NCBI GenBank assembly: GCA_023974075.1
Contig: JAMFTG010000207.1
Location: forward strand, 142,501 to 206,500
Reading direction: 5' to 3'
Source of the DNA: Chaenocephalus aceratus
Taxonomy: Eukaryota > Chordata > Actinopteri > Perciformes > Channichthyidae
DNA: 64,000 bases
This document shows, piece by piece, positions 50,197 to 62,398 of the stretch. The notes beneath the pieces were generated by a model, which was not told where the DNA came from, made no database searches, and was given only the letters and a program-made list of their open reading frames with translations. Both the position numbers and the translations under genes were made by a program. Position 1 is the first letter of the stretch. The number at the start of each line of letters is the position of its first letter.

Positions 50197-50236
50197 TATA
50201 TTCCTGTTTGCCTTTATAAAGGCAAACAGGAATATA
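50197..50236. repeat. 40-bp perfect palindrome
   Basis: TATATTCCTGTTTGCCTTTA is followed directly by its exact reverse complement. It starts where the right flank of the GATG array ends. Confidence 0.97.
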
Positions 50237-52300
50237 TCTCACTAATAGGACATTCACACTTTGTTTATGAAATGACCTCTCGGCTGTCAGCTTTGTCTTT
50301 AGTTATACTACAGTGTTTTTCCATGGGTGTTGCCGGTGTATATCAAAACATTTCAGCAGCTGATGGATGTATTTGTGGATGTGGACACTGGGAAGTCAGC
50401 TATTGGTTGTGAACTAAAGGTGTGAGGCCTTGTATGTGGCCTTGCAGGTGATGAACATAATATAAGATACTTTGTGATGAGTGATATGAGACGTTTGACT
50501 TGCTTTTTAGTTTTCATATTACTACTTTGTATTCAGTGATAGATAAAAGAAGATGTAGAATACCGATCCAGGGTCAACTGTAATAACTTAAAGCACATTC
50601 TGCAATCGTTATCCCCCGTGCTGCGTCTCATATCAAATCTCTCCCATCACGTTCAGGCGTCACCCAGCGAGCAAACCAGTCCCTCCGTCTTCTGGGGAAG
50701 CACACAAAAGAAGTCCTCTGCTCAAGTCGTTCAATTTCCATTTATGTTTCATACATTAACGCCATCATAAGGGACCGTGTGTGAGAAGGGGTTTAGTATT
50801 TTTCACTTCACACCCGGCCGATGTCGGAGGATTTGACGTGTGAGCTTTCAATTACGATGCTATCTGCCGTAGCGCTAAGCCGTCCAGCTAAGCACACGTT
50901 TCGGCCACATATCGGCCGAACATGTGTCCCTTAAAGCCTATATATATATTATTACATCTGCAGAAAAGCACCGTGCATAACTGAGCAGAGCCTAAGGATA
51001 ACACTCACCGATAATTGAGTGCAGGGCAGGGGAAATGTCAAGCTGTTATGTGCCAGAGTCACTCATCTCGGTTTTGTGCAAATTCATATTGGATTCGTAT
51101 TAAAACTCAAAGCAACGGTAATAGCTGAGCCTCTGGGATAGCTTTAAAAATCAATTGAATAAACAGCACACAATTACCCCCGTAATCGTCTCCTTGGACC
51201 GCATTAGCCATCCGAGGTGATTCTCGTTGCAGTGGGACTCAACTTTGCCTCCTCGAACACGACGTCCCCCGCTTTCTGACTCCGCAGCCATGTGCTCATT
51301 ACCCCGACGACCCAAAGGACACACACACGGGATCCTGGGCTCACGGCTGACAGGACGAGCACCTCCCGACAAACGGCCCTGCGGCGATTTTCTGCTGCTA
51401 ATGAAGTGGAATATTCTGGCATACGAATCCGAAATAGAGCCGTATATATTTGGACATTTGTGAATATGAATACAATCAGCCCGTTAATGAGCGACAGGGA
51501 GAGCAACCAGCGGACGGGATTAATTAATTACAGACTGACATTTACGGATAATAGCCTTCTGGTGGATTCGCAGCTGATGAATATGCATCAGACGTTCAAA
51601 GGGGATGCATTCAGCCGAGAAGAAGCATCTATATTCAGATCGGTGATGACTGCCACGATTTCTGAATCGGCACGTCGTGATTTAAAACAATTGATGACGC
51701 AGCTTTGTGGGAAGGGAACGCGGTGGGCCTGTGCGTGCTGTGGATCGTCTGTAGACGCAGGTGTAATGTAGTTTGGACAGCAGTGGAGCAGTGTTGGATG
51801 AATGCAGGAAATGGTGTTCGAGGCGGAGAGAAAAAGATGAGAGAAGTGCAGCGAGATTAAAGGATTATCTTCTGACTCAGTGCCTTAGATCTGGACTTCG
51901 TGTGTCGTGCGATGATAGGAGGGTAATAACTCTAACGGCGATGCGTGAGCAGGACTGTTCGTAAGGCAGATTTCCAGTAAGAGGAGTTTTGTAATAATGC
52001 GCTGGAGAACCCCAAAAATGAACATATGTCCCAACTCAATAACCCACCACTGGATTTGCATTTCATGAACGTAGCCGGCCAATCAGGACGAGCCTACCCC
52101 AAAACACTAATAGAAGTAGTTTTGCAAAAGGGAACATTGTTATCCGTAAATAGCATCTCGATTGAATGTTAGGAACCTCGACAGACACCTGGACTCAAAC
52201 GCACGACTCAAGAGTGTCTTACTTGAAGTATAAAGTTCAAACTAAAAGCTGGCTCTCTTAAAGGCACAAGGCGAACTGGCTCAGGACGAAGGGAGACGGG
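50237..52300. other. intergenic, candidate conserved non-coding region
   Basis: 50740-51060 and 51390-51680 are free of repeats and carry homeodomain-type motifs such as TTAATTAATTAC (51521-51532) and GCCCGTTAATGAGCG. A chance open frame of 159 codons (51292-51771) overlaps; its product has no domain that I recognise. Confidence 0.35.
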
Positions 52301-53142
52301 CAGTGTTGGGAAAGTTCACTTTCTACATGAACTAGTTCAGTTCATAGTTCATAATTCAAACACAATTAAAACGAACTAATTTATAGTTTATAGTTATTTT
52401 TTCAATACGTAGCTGCGAGCTATTATTTGTCCTCCCTGTACGATGTTAATGGATCTTGGTGGTAGTGGATCTGTTTTGGCTCTTTTTTATTCGCCACTCG
52501 CACATACCTGAAGGCTAGTCGTGTGCTTATTCTCAATGTGCCGTTTAAGGTTGTTGTCGTCGATGTACGGACTTGCTTTCTCAAACCGGGCGGACACAGT
52601 TTACAGGCAAACGTTGATTTTTCCGTCTGAGTCGGTACTGACTTTAACGTAACACTCTTTTAAATGCTCATACGCCGACGCCGTAGAGTCTCGCTCTGAG
52701 CGAGTGCTGCTGCAGCTGCTCTCGGCTTCGTCCATACTAATTCATTCATTCATTCAATGCTCGCCGGTTCCGCGGGTTCCACATTGTTTGTTGTGAGGAG
52801 TCTGTATATTTAGTATATTTATATTGTTAGTGCGACAGGCCAGGGGTGACAGGCGCGTACGCGTCACATGGCAGCTTGCTGTTGCCAGATTGGGTGGTTT
52901 TCCGCATTATTTTGAAGCCTGTTCACGGTGTGTTTTAACTGGGTTTTCGGCTGAAAGGCATAATGAAATCTGGAACACTTTTTGAACGCCGTTATAATAC
53001 AGTGCTGAGAATGAACGCACTTTTGAACGCCGTTATACAGCGCTGAGAATGAACGCGTTCTCAATTACGTTCATCTCGCGGAAATACAGTACGTTCAGTT
53101 CACGTTCGCCCAAAATATGAACGGCGTTCAGGTACATCACTG
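52301..53142 (-). mobile_element. hAT element with 8-bp target duplication and BED-finger remnant
   Basis: Left end CAGTGTTGGGAAAGTTCACT; right end GCGTTCAGGTACATCACTG. Flanks GAGACGGG (52293-52300) and GAGACAGG (53143-53150), 7 of 8. Repeated GAACG/GTTCA motifs lie near both ends. A decayed BED finger is coded on the minus strand. Confidence 0.85.
52510..52690 (-). pseudogene. hAT transposase BED zinc finger, frameshifted
   Basis: On the minus strand pieces of a BED finger can be read in different frames: YVKVSTDSDGK, then STFACKLCPPGLRKQVRTST with the C-x2-C pair, then NNLKRHIENKH with the His pair. At least two frame changes separate them, so the gene is broken. No catalytic domain follows in this short element. 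Confidence 0.6.
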
Positions 53143-55033
53143 GAGACAGGACTATTTATACATGAGGTAAGGGGGAACAGGTGGAATCAGGGGCGGGGCA
53201 GACGCGACGAAGGCGGGAACACACACAAAGGGAGGAAGTCAGGGGGGCTGAAATGAGAGACAAGAGGTAAGTACAAAATAAAACAGGAAGTTGCAATGAC
53301 AGGACTCGACAGGGCGGACAAAAAGACTAAACATAAATCTATCCCGGCTATGAACTAAACATGAACCTGATTAACATGACGTGAATAATTTAGCAGACAT
53401 GACGGGATGTTACATTTAATGTATACAATATTAAATCATCAATACTTTACCTGTCTTTCTGTCATAAACCGGACACTTGGCTTTTATCGTTTGCTGTACA
53501 TTTTCAGAGCAAAAAAACTCATGTTTAATGTCGGGTAAAGTAGAAGTACACAATGGGAGAAAACTACCGTATGTTTGGTAACTTTTGATCCAAGTTTTAA
53601 AGGTTGAATTTGCAGCTAATGCGTCCTGCCAGGATAACGGGAAATAATGAAAGAGGCACCACCTTGGTCAGTGCAGCAGACGCGAGATAAGACCATCAAA
53701 GCGTACGCTAGTTATTAGGAGCAGAGGCTATCCCGCCCGTCAGACACTTCCTGCAGCTTCTCTGGTCCTAATTGAATTCCCTGACTGCACATTAATGTGA
53801 AACCCAGCAGGGTCAAACTCATTAAGAAGTCATAATCAATAGGATTACACACTATGACGGTGTTGAAGAACAAGTAAAAAGCCCCCGTTTACGGATAATC
53901 ATCGTGAAGGTCGGCTTAATGAATGTTCCTGCGTCATCGCCGTCTTTTTAACTTATTGTCCAGACGTGCAAAGACGACTGGACGTTGGATTTAAAGAAAG
54001 GTTTGAGTATGCACACCAATGACCTTCCTCAAAGGATCTCATCGTCCCTGTATCAATCACTTACAATATGAAAAGATGTTCATTGGTCTTTGAGTCGGAC
54101 AGAGCTTAAACAGAGGAGTGTCTGAAACCAAAAACATGTGTAACCTGAAACCATGACAACGTGAGTTATTTCACAGATAATGCATCGCGACAAATCCACT
54201 CGGTGTCCTGAACGTTTCCAAAACCTGTCTCGGGATGAAACCCAACATAAAACCCATCTCTCTGAATAAGACGTGCTCGTGGACCCTTTGCAGAGGAGAT
54301 CGGATCGTTTCTTCAAAGGGGAAACGACTCCCAGTTCTTTGAGAGATGGAGGAATCGGAAGTCGGCTCGACGTCGTGACTTCCTGTGAAGGTTCAGGGAT
54401 ATTTGATGTGAAGATCAAGCAGTCTGTGGGCAGCTTTTCCCTCGTCACCCTCCTCAGGAATATCTCTCTATTGCTACGACGTGTCGGCGTCGACGGGAGA
54501 CGTCTCGCAGGTTATTCGTTCGAAGAAAGATGCACGAGGCTGTCCTGTCCACTTTCGTAAAGGTCCCATTATTATGTATTTATTTCAGAGACGACCGTGC
54601 ACACAAACATGCACGTCAGGAAAGAGGAGATGAATTATGCCAGATACATAATTATAGAACATGGTTTGAGTACAGGTCAATCAAATCATACATAGTACAG
54701 TTTAAATATAATATTACAAACGATTGAAAACTCAGATTACATTGAAGTCGTACAGATTTTTTAAATATGCAAAAACTGGCAAATATAGTTTATTGGAAAT
54801 CAAAAGACATGATTACACTTTTTAAAAACCCTCAGTTTAGGTGTTGTGTGGTCATAATGGTGATTATTTGAACGTCTTCCACACAAAACTATTTTGTAAG
54901 TAACATCCAGCGGTGGCTGCGTAGGATTGTTTCTGACCCATTGAAGCCAAACTAGAAGCTCCGAATGCATCTGAATGTGAACGACAGATAAAGCCAGACG
55001 TCTGGGTGGAGTTTCTGAGTTCAACAGCCACAT
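53143..55033. other. intergenic sequence, no clear feature
   Basis: No exon or complete repeat was recognised. Confidence 0.5.
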
Positions 55034-55771
55034 TAAAACAGTTACTTCATCAGCCTGCTATCACTTGAAGAACATATCTAGGGTTTAAAGACTAATGTCA
55101 CAGCAGGATCTGGAGACACGTGTCCATGCTTTTATCTTCAGTAGACTGGACTACTGCAAAGGTGTCTTCACAGGTCTCACTAAAACATCTGTTAGGAAGC
55201 TGCAGCTGATTCAGAACGCCGCTGCTCGAGTCCTCACTGACACTAAGAAAGTGGATCACTCCTTGCTCTGAAGTCTTTACACTGGCTTCCTGTGTGTCAA
55301 AGAAGAGATTTCTAAATACTGCTGCTGGTTTATAAAGCACTGAATGGTTTAGGCCCAAAATACATTTCTGACCTCCTGCTAAATGATGAAGCATCCAGAT
55401 CTCTCAGGTCTTCAGGGACTGGTCAGCTTCCTGTCCCCAGAGTCAGAACTAAACATGGAGAAGCAGCGTTCAGTTATTATGCTCCAACATCTGGAACAAA
55501 CTCCCAGAAACCTGCAGGTCCGCTGCAACTCTGACTACTTTCAAATCCAGCAAGAAGACTTTTCTTTTTGTCGTGGCTTTGAATCGAACTATTCACATCT
55601 TAGACTGCACTGTAACTTTTATCCATGTATTTCTTCTTTTAATGTTTATTTTATTAGCTTTTCTTTTTAATGACTGATTTTAAATGCCATTTTCTTAATG
55701 TCTTTCATTTTTGTAAAGCACTTTGAATTGCCTTGTGTTGAAAGGCGCTATATAAATAAACTTGCCTTGCC
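55034..55771 (+). mobile_element. LINE 3' end, L2-like
   Basis: 5'-truncated non-LTR element with the end of the reverse-transcriptase ORF (55096-55555), an AT-rich 3' UTR and the tail GAAAGGCGCTATATAAATAA then ACTTGCCTTGCC, which is characteristic of fish L2-type LINEs. Confidence 0.85.
55096..55555 (+). pseudogene. LINE reverse transcriptase, C-terminal remnant
   Basis: Readable blocks include FIFSRLDYCKGVFTGLTKTS, RKLQLIQNAAARVL, then after a frameshift near 55262 LKSLHWLPVCQRRDF, a stop near 55311, ILLLVYKALNGLGPKYISD and RVRTKHGEAAFSYYAP. SRLDYCN, QNAAARLL and LHWLP are signature motifs of the region just after the RT catalytic core in L2/CR1-type LINEs. The copy is inactive: truncated, frameshifted, with a stop. 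Confidence 0.85.
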
Positions 55772-56343
55772 TAAGAAGAATAACTTCCCATTTCACGGCG
55801 CTGCGCTCACAAGCAGAAATAACAACTTCCTGTGTGTCCGCTGCTCATTCCCAGTCCTCTGAAACCACGGTAACGATCACTATGGCGACGCGGATGATAC
55901 GTATCGGACGTGTTATCGCTGCTGATTCTGCCTCGTTATCCCGTCGGCAACACAAAGTGTGCTCTGATGTAAAATAGAGCCAGCCCAAGTGACGTCTATT
56001 ATGTATTATTAACATATCGGCGCCGTTTGGGGGCTGTCGCTCAGTCTTGTCGTCTTACAATACATATTCCTTTCGCCCTGCACCCCCCTCCCGATTCTAC
56101 ACCGACTTCCTGTCCGGCTGCACGGGAGACAGATGAAGCCTGTCACCTTTTAGTGCGCGCTGAAGGTGAAACGACATTTGAGCTGCGTGCCAAATGTGAG
56201 TGCGGTCTCCACTCACGCGCCGCTGTCAGGACTGATCACCGTTATTGCAGCTGTTTTCTAAGAGAGCTTTCCCCCTCTCTCGCTGCGTTAAGGTAGTCGA
56301 GGCCTCGCTTTGGGAAATCTGATTAGGGGGCTGTAATAGCAGG
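55772..56343. other. intergenic sequence, no clear feature
   Basis: No exon or repeat was recognised. Confidence 0.5.
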
Positions 56344-56349
56344 ATGTGT

Positions 56350-59025
56350 GGGAGAAGTGCACACATCCTTTACTCAGGGAGAAGTACACACATCCTTTAC
56401 TCAGGGAGAAGTACACACATCCTTTCCTCAGGGAGAAGTACACACATCCTTTACTCAGGGAGAAGTACACACATCCTTTACTCAGGTAGAAGTACACACA
56501 TCCTTTACTCAAGTAGAAGTACACACATCCTTTACTCAGGAGAAGTACACACATCCTTTACTCAAGTAGAAGCACACACATCCTTTACTCAAGTAGAAGT
56601 ACACACATCCTTTACTCAAGTAGAAGTACACACATCCTTTACTCAAGTAGAAGTACACACATCCTTTACTCAAGTAGAAGTACACACATCCTTTACTCAG
56701 GTAGAAGTACACACATCCTTTACTCAGGGAGAAGTACACACATCCTTACTCAAGTAGAAGTACACACATCCTTTACTCAAGTAGAAGTACACACATCCTT
56801 TACTCAAGTAGAAGTACACACATCCTTTACTCAAGTAGAAGTACACACATCCTTTACTCAAGTAGAAGTACACACATCCTTTACTCAGGGAGAAGTACAC
56901 ACATCCTTTACTCAAGTAGAAGTACACACATCCTTTACTCAAGTAGAAGTACACACATCCTTTCCTCAGGTAGAAGTACACACATCCTTTCCTCAAGTAG
57001 AAGTACACACATCCTTTACTCAAGTAGAAGTACACACATCCTTTACTCAAGTAGAAGTACACACATCCTTTACTCAAGTAGAAGTACACACATCCTTTCC
57101 TCAGGGAGAAGTGCACACATCCTTTACTCAAGTAGAAGTACACACATCCTTTACTCAAGTAGAAGTACACACATCCTTTACTCAGGTAGAAGTATACACA
57201 TCCTTTACTCAGTAGAAGTACACACATCCTTTACTCAGGTAGAAGTACACACATCCTTTACTCAGTTAGAAGTATACACATCCTTTACTCAGGTAGAAGT
57301 ACACACATCCTTTACTCAGGTAGAAGTACACACATCCTTTCCTCAAGTAGAAGTACACACATCCTTTACTCAAGTAGAAGTACACACATCCTTTACTCAA
57401 GTAGAAGTACACACATCCTTTCCTCAGGTAGAAGTACACATCCTTTCCTCAAGTAGAAGTACACACATCCTTTACTCAAGTAGAAGTACACACATCCTTT
57501 ACTCAAGTAGAAGTACACATCCTTTACTCAAGTAGAAGTACACACATCCTTTACTCAGGTAGAAGTATACACATCCTTTACTCAGGTAGAAGTACACACA
57601 TCCTTTACTCAGGTAGAAGTACACACATCCTTTACTCAGTTAGAAGTATACACATCCTTTACTCAGGTAGAAGTACACACATCCTTTACTCAGGTAGAAG
57701 TACACACATCCTTTACTCAAGTAGAAGTACACGCATCCTTCCTCAGGGAGAAGTGCACACATCCTTTACTCAGGGAGAAGTACACACATCCTTTACTCAG
57801 GTAGAAGTATACACATCCTTTACTCAGGTAGAAGTACACACATCCTTTACTCAAGTAGAAGTACACGCATCCTTTACTCAAGTAGAAGCACACATATCCT
57901 TTACTCAAGTAGAAGTACACACATCCTTTACTCAAGTAGAAGTACACACATCCTTTCCTCAAGTAGAAGTACACACATCCTTTCCTCAAGTAGAAGTACA
58001 CACATTCTTTACTCAAGTAGAAGTACACACATCCTTTACTCAAGTAGAAGTACACACATCCTTTACTCAAGTAGAAGTACACTATCCTTTACTCAAGTAG
58101 AAGCACACACATCCTTTACTCAGGTAGAAGTACACACATCCTTTCCTCAAGTAGAAGTACACACATCCTTTCCTCAGGTAGAAGTACACACATTCTTTAC
58201 TCAAGTAGAAGTACACACATCCTTTACTCAGGTAGAAGTACACACATCCTTTACTCAAGTAGAAGTACACACATCCTTTCCTCAGGTAGAAGTACACACA
58301 TCCTTTACTCAGGTAGAAGTACACACATCCTTTCCTCAAGTAGAAGTACACACATCCTTTACTCAGGGAGAAGTACACACATCCTTTACTCAGGTAGAAG
58401 TACACACATCCTTTACTCAGGTAGAAGTACACACATCCTTTCCTCAAGTAGAAGTACACATATCCTTTACTCAAGTAGAAGTACACACATCCTTTACTCA
58501 AGTAGAAGTACACACATCCTTTACTCAGGTAGAAGTACACACATCCTTTACTCAAGTAGAAGCACACATATCCTTTACTCAAGTAGAAGTACACACATCC
58601 TTTACTCAAGTAGAAGTACACACATCCTTTCCTCAAGTAGAAGTACACACATCCTTTCCTCAAGTAGAAGTACACACATTCTTTACTCAAGTAGAAGTAC
58701 ACACATCCTTTACTCAAGTAGAAGTACACACATCCTTTACTCAAGTAGAAGTACACATATCCTTTACTCAAGTAGAAGCAAACACATCCTTTACTCAGGT
58801 AGAAGTACACACATCCTTTCCTCAAGTAGAAGTACACACATCCTTTCTCAGGTAGAAGTACACACATTCTTTACTCAAGTAGAAGTACACACATCCTTTA
58901 CTCAGGTAGAAGTACACACATCCTTTACTCAAGTAGAAGTACACACATCCTTTCCTCAAGTAGAGTACACACATCCTTTCCTCAAGTAGAAGTACACACA
59001 TCCTTTCCTCAAGTAGAAGTACAGA
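56350..59025. repeat. 27-bp minisatellite, about 99 copies
   Basis: The unit is GTAGAAGTACACACATCCTT followed by TACTCAA; variants are CTCAGG, CTCAGGGA and TTCCTC. 27 is a multiple of three, so long open frames exist on both strands (FTQVEVHTS and YFYLSKGCV repeats), broken by 1-2-bp indels. They are by-products, not genes. Confidence 0.97.
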
Positions 59026-59040
59026 TACTCACGTTTAAAC

Positions 59041-59325
59041 TAGGGCTGTCAAACGATTAAACATTGTAATCAGATTAATCAGTTTAAAAATTAATTAATC
59101 AGATTAATCACCATTCGAACTATGTCCAAAATATGCCATTTCTTTATGTATATTGTTGGGAATGGAAAGATAAATGAAAGCAGGCGGATATATCCATTTA
59201 ACACAGTATCTATGTTTATTATTATATTTTCTGTGTGTCAAATGAAAGACAGCCCCACACACCTATCAATCATCAAACCGTGGGGTCTTCATTCATTACG
59301 TGTTGATTTCTATCAACGGGGAGTA
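59041..59325 (+). mobile_element. hAT terminus (TAGGGCTGTCAAACGATTAA), left part
   Basis: The end TAGGGCTGTCAAACGATTAA with following AATCAGATTAATCAG repeats is a familiar fish hAT terminus. The matching right end (TTGACAGCCCTA) was not found before the family-A sequence resumes at about 61930, so it is either lost or the insertion is rearranged. Confidence 0.7.
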
Positions 59326-61660
59326 CTTCAGGAAAGTCGACAGAGGGGGGGGGCTAGTGGAGTACTTCAGGAAAGTCGACAGAGGGGGGGGGCTAGTGGA
59401 GTACTTCAGGAAAGTCGACAGGGGGGGGGGCTAGTGGAGTACTTCAGGAAAGTCGACAGAGGGGGGGGGGCTAGTGGAGTACTTCAGGAAAGTCGGGGGG
59501 GGGCTAGTGGAGTACTTCAGGAAAGTCGACAGAGGGGGGGGGCTAGTGGAGTACTTCGGGAAAGTCGACAGGGGGGGGGGGCTAGTGGAGTACTTCAGGA
59601 AAGTCGACAGAGGGGGGGGGGCTAGTGGAGTACTTCAGGAAAGTCAACAGAGGGGGGGGGGGCTAGTGGAGTACTTCAGGAAAGTCGGGGGGGGGGGCTA
59701 GTGGAGTACTTCAGGAAAGTCGAGGGGGGGGGCGCTAGTGGAGTACTTCAGGAAAGTCGGGGGGGGGCTAGTGGAGTACTTCAGGAAAGTCGGGGGGGGG
59801 CTAGTGGAGTACTTCAGGAAAGTCGGGGGGGGGCTAGTGGAGTACTTCAGGAAAGTCGGGGGGGGGGCTAGTGGAGTACTTCAGGAAAGTCGACAGAGGG
59901 GGGGGGGCTAGTGGAGTACTTCAGGAAAGTCGACAGAGGGGGGGGGGGCTAGTGGAGTACTTCAGGAAAGTCGACAGAGGGGGGGGGGCTAGTGGAGTAC
60001 TTCAGGAAAGTCAACAGAGGGGGGGGGGCTAGTGGAGTACTTCAGGAAAGTCGGGGGGGGGCTAGTGGAGTACTTCAGGAAAGTCGGGGGGGGGCTAGTG
60101 GAGTACTTCAGGAAAGTCGGGGGGGGGGCTAGTGGAGTACTTCAGGAAAGTCGGGGGGGGGGGGCTAGTGGAGTACTTCAGGAAAGTCGGGGGGGGGGCT
60201 AGTGGAGTACTTCAGGAAAGTCGGGGGGGGGCTAGTGGAGTACTTCAGGAAAGTCGCGGGGGGGGGGGGCTAGTGGAGTACTTCAGGAAAGTCGGGGGGG
60301 GGCTAGTGGAGTACTTCAGGAAAGTCGGGGGGGGGGCTAGTGGAGTACTTCAGGAAAGTCGGGGGGGGGGGGGGGGGGCTAGTGGAGTACTTCAGGAAAG
60401 TCGGGGGGGGGGCTAGTGGAGTACTTCAGGAAAGTCGGGGGGGGGCTAGTGGAGTACTTCAGGAAAGTCGGGGGGGGGCTAGTGGAGTACTTCAGGAAAG
60501 TCGGGGGGGGGGGCTAGTGGAGTACTTCAGGAAAGTCGGGGGGGGGGCTAGTGGAGTACTTCAGGAAAGTCGACAGAGGGGGGGGCTAGTGGAGTACTTC
60601 GGGAAAGTCGACAGAGGGGGGGGGGGCTAGTGGAGTACTTCAGGAAAGTCGACAGAGGGGGGGGGGCTAGGGTAGTGGAGTACTTCAGGAAAGTCGACAG
60701 AGGGGGGGGGCTAGTGGAGTACTTCAGGAAAGTCGGGGGGGGGCTAGTGGAGTACTTCAGGAAAGTCGGGGGGGGCTAGTGGAGTACTTCAGGAAAGTCG
60801 GGGGGGGCTAGTGGAGTACTTCAGGAAAGTCGACAGAGGGGGGGGGGCTAGTGGAGTACTTCAGGAAAGTCGACAGAGGGGGGGGGCTAGTGGAGTACTT
60901 CAGGAAAGTCGACAGAGGGGGGGGCTAGTGGGAGTACTTCAGGAAAGTCAACAGAGGGGGGGGGGCTAGTGGAGTACTTCAGGAAAGTGGGGGGGGCTAG
61001 TGGAGTACTTCAGGAAAGTCGGGGGGGGGCTAGTGGAGTACTTCAGGAAAGTCGGGGGGGGGGCTAGTGGAGTACTTCAGGAAAGTCGGGGGGGGGCTAG
61101 TGGAGTACTTCAGGAAAGTCGGGGGGGGGCTAGTGGAGTACTTCAGGAAAGTCGGGGGGGGGGGCTAGTGGAGTACTTCAGGAAAGTCGGGGGGGGGGGC
61201 TAGTGGAGTACTTCAGGAAAGTCGGGGGGGGGAGGGGGGGGGGCTAGTGGAGATACTTCAGGAAAGTCGGGGGGGGGGGCTAGTGGAGTACTTCAGGAAA
61301 GTCGGGGGGGGGCTAGTGGAGTACTTCAGGAAAGTCGGGGGGGGGGCTAGTGGGAGTACTTCAGGAAAGTCGGGGGGGGGGGGCTAGTGGAGTACTTCAG
61401 GAAAGTGGGGGGGGGGGGGCTAGTGGAGTACTTCAGGAAAGTCGGGGGGGGGGGGCTAGTGGAGTACTTCAGGAAAGTCGGGGGGGGGGGGGCTAGTGGA
61501 GTACTTCAGGAAAGTCGACAGAGGGGGGGGGGCTAGTGGAGTACTTCAGGAAAGTCGACGGGGGGGGGGGGGCTAGTGGAGTACTTCAGGAAAGTCGGGG
61601 GGGGGGGGGGCTAGTGGAGTACTTCAGGAAAGTCGACAGGGGGGGGGGGGCTAGTGGAGT
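59320..61660. repeat. G-rich 31-40-bp minisatellite, about 70 copies
   Basis: The core is CTAGTGGAGTACTTCAGGAA then AGTCG, followed by either a run of 7-12 G or ACAGAG plus a G-run. The two subtypes come in runs (long form mainly at 59320-59690, 59880-60050, 60560-60720 and 60820-60970). Confidence 0.97.
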
Positions 61661-61929
61661 ACTTCGTGACCCCAGTGTGAACGTTGTGATCAGCTGTTTT
61701 AGCGCGCAGTTCTCCAGTGAGGGGGGAGGGGGGAGTCTCCTCCGCAGCCGGTGGCGTAGTTCTGGCTCAGTTCCGTTGTACAGACCGACGTTAACAGCAG
61801 CCTGTCTGTGCACACGGAGACCGACTCTGTCGTCCGGTGATCTAACCGCCTTCTGGAAAAGCTTCACAAGTACGTCGGTACGCAAATGCGCTTTGTGACA
61901 CAGTGACGGTACGCATTTCAGATTACGCA
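61661..61929. other. unclassified stretch between G-rich array and family-A right part
   Basis: GACCCCAGTGTGAACGTTGT to ATTTCAGATTACGCACATA. Probably the interior of the nested element; no coding signal. Confidence 0.4.
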
Positions 61930-62036
61930 CATAAGAAGTAGAAAGTACAGGTATTTGAGTTCAACATGTGAGAAGTAGAAAGTGGTCAGAAAAATACGTA
62001 GTAGTGGAGTAAAGTACTGATACCAGAAAAATGTAC

Positions 62037-62359
62037 TTAAAGGTGGGGTAGGTAAGTTTGAGAAACCGGCTCGAGATCGCTAGAATTTGAAAATACATAT
62101 AGCCCCTCCCCCAACACACACGAACGCGCACATGACCAATGAGGGCACGATATAGTGTGTGCCCCGATGGAAGGCTGACAGGCAGGTAGGCCGGTGTACT
62201 TTTCTACAGTATCACGGCTTCTACAGATGACATTTTTTATGGATTTTTTGTCAAAGCACTTCAGATATTCATTGCTATCGGGACGTTAAGAGCATTCCAT
62301 GGAATATAACACAAAGTGTATCTCGAGCCGGTTTCTGAAACGTACCTACCCCCCTTTAA
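62037..62359 (+). mobile_element. TTAA-type MITE (family B), fourth copy, nested in family A
   Basis: TTAAAGGTGGGGTAGGTAAG at the left and CGTACCTACCCCCCTTTAA at the right. It splits the family-A sequence ATGTAC|TTAA|GTACAG, which is uninterrupted at about 25229-25241. Confidence 0.9.
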
Positions 62360-62398
62360 GTACAGTAACAAAGTATTTGTACTCCCTTCTTCCCACCT

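Larger units (their letters stand above)
56344..62398 (+). mobile_element. composite family-A transposon remnant with two arrays and nested insertions
   Basis: The left part is the family's AGTACACACATCCTTTACTC segment amplified as a 27-bp array. The right part (61930-62040 and 62360-62398) has the 37-bp motif in fewer than two copies (AGAAGTAGAAAGTACAGGTA at 61935-61954), GGAGTAAAGTACTGATACCA, then CAAAGTATTTGTACTCCC and TTCTTCCCACCTGTG. Between them sits a hAT fragment with a G-rich array (59041-61920); a TTAA MITE interrupts the right part. Confidence 0.7.

Noticed and set aside
51292..51771. 159-codon open frame on the plus strand
   Set aside because: No similarity to a known family that I recognise, no splice or start context; a chance frame is expected at this length in 64 kb.
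56288..58867. Open frames of up to 261 codons with YFYLSKGCV or FTQVEVHTS periods
   Set aside because: By-products of the 27-bp array, broken wherever a unit has an indel.
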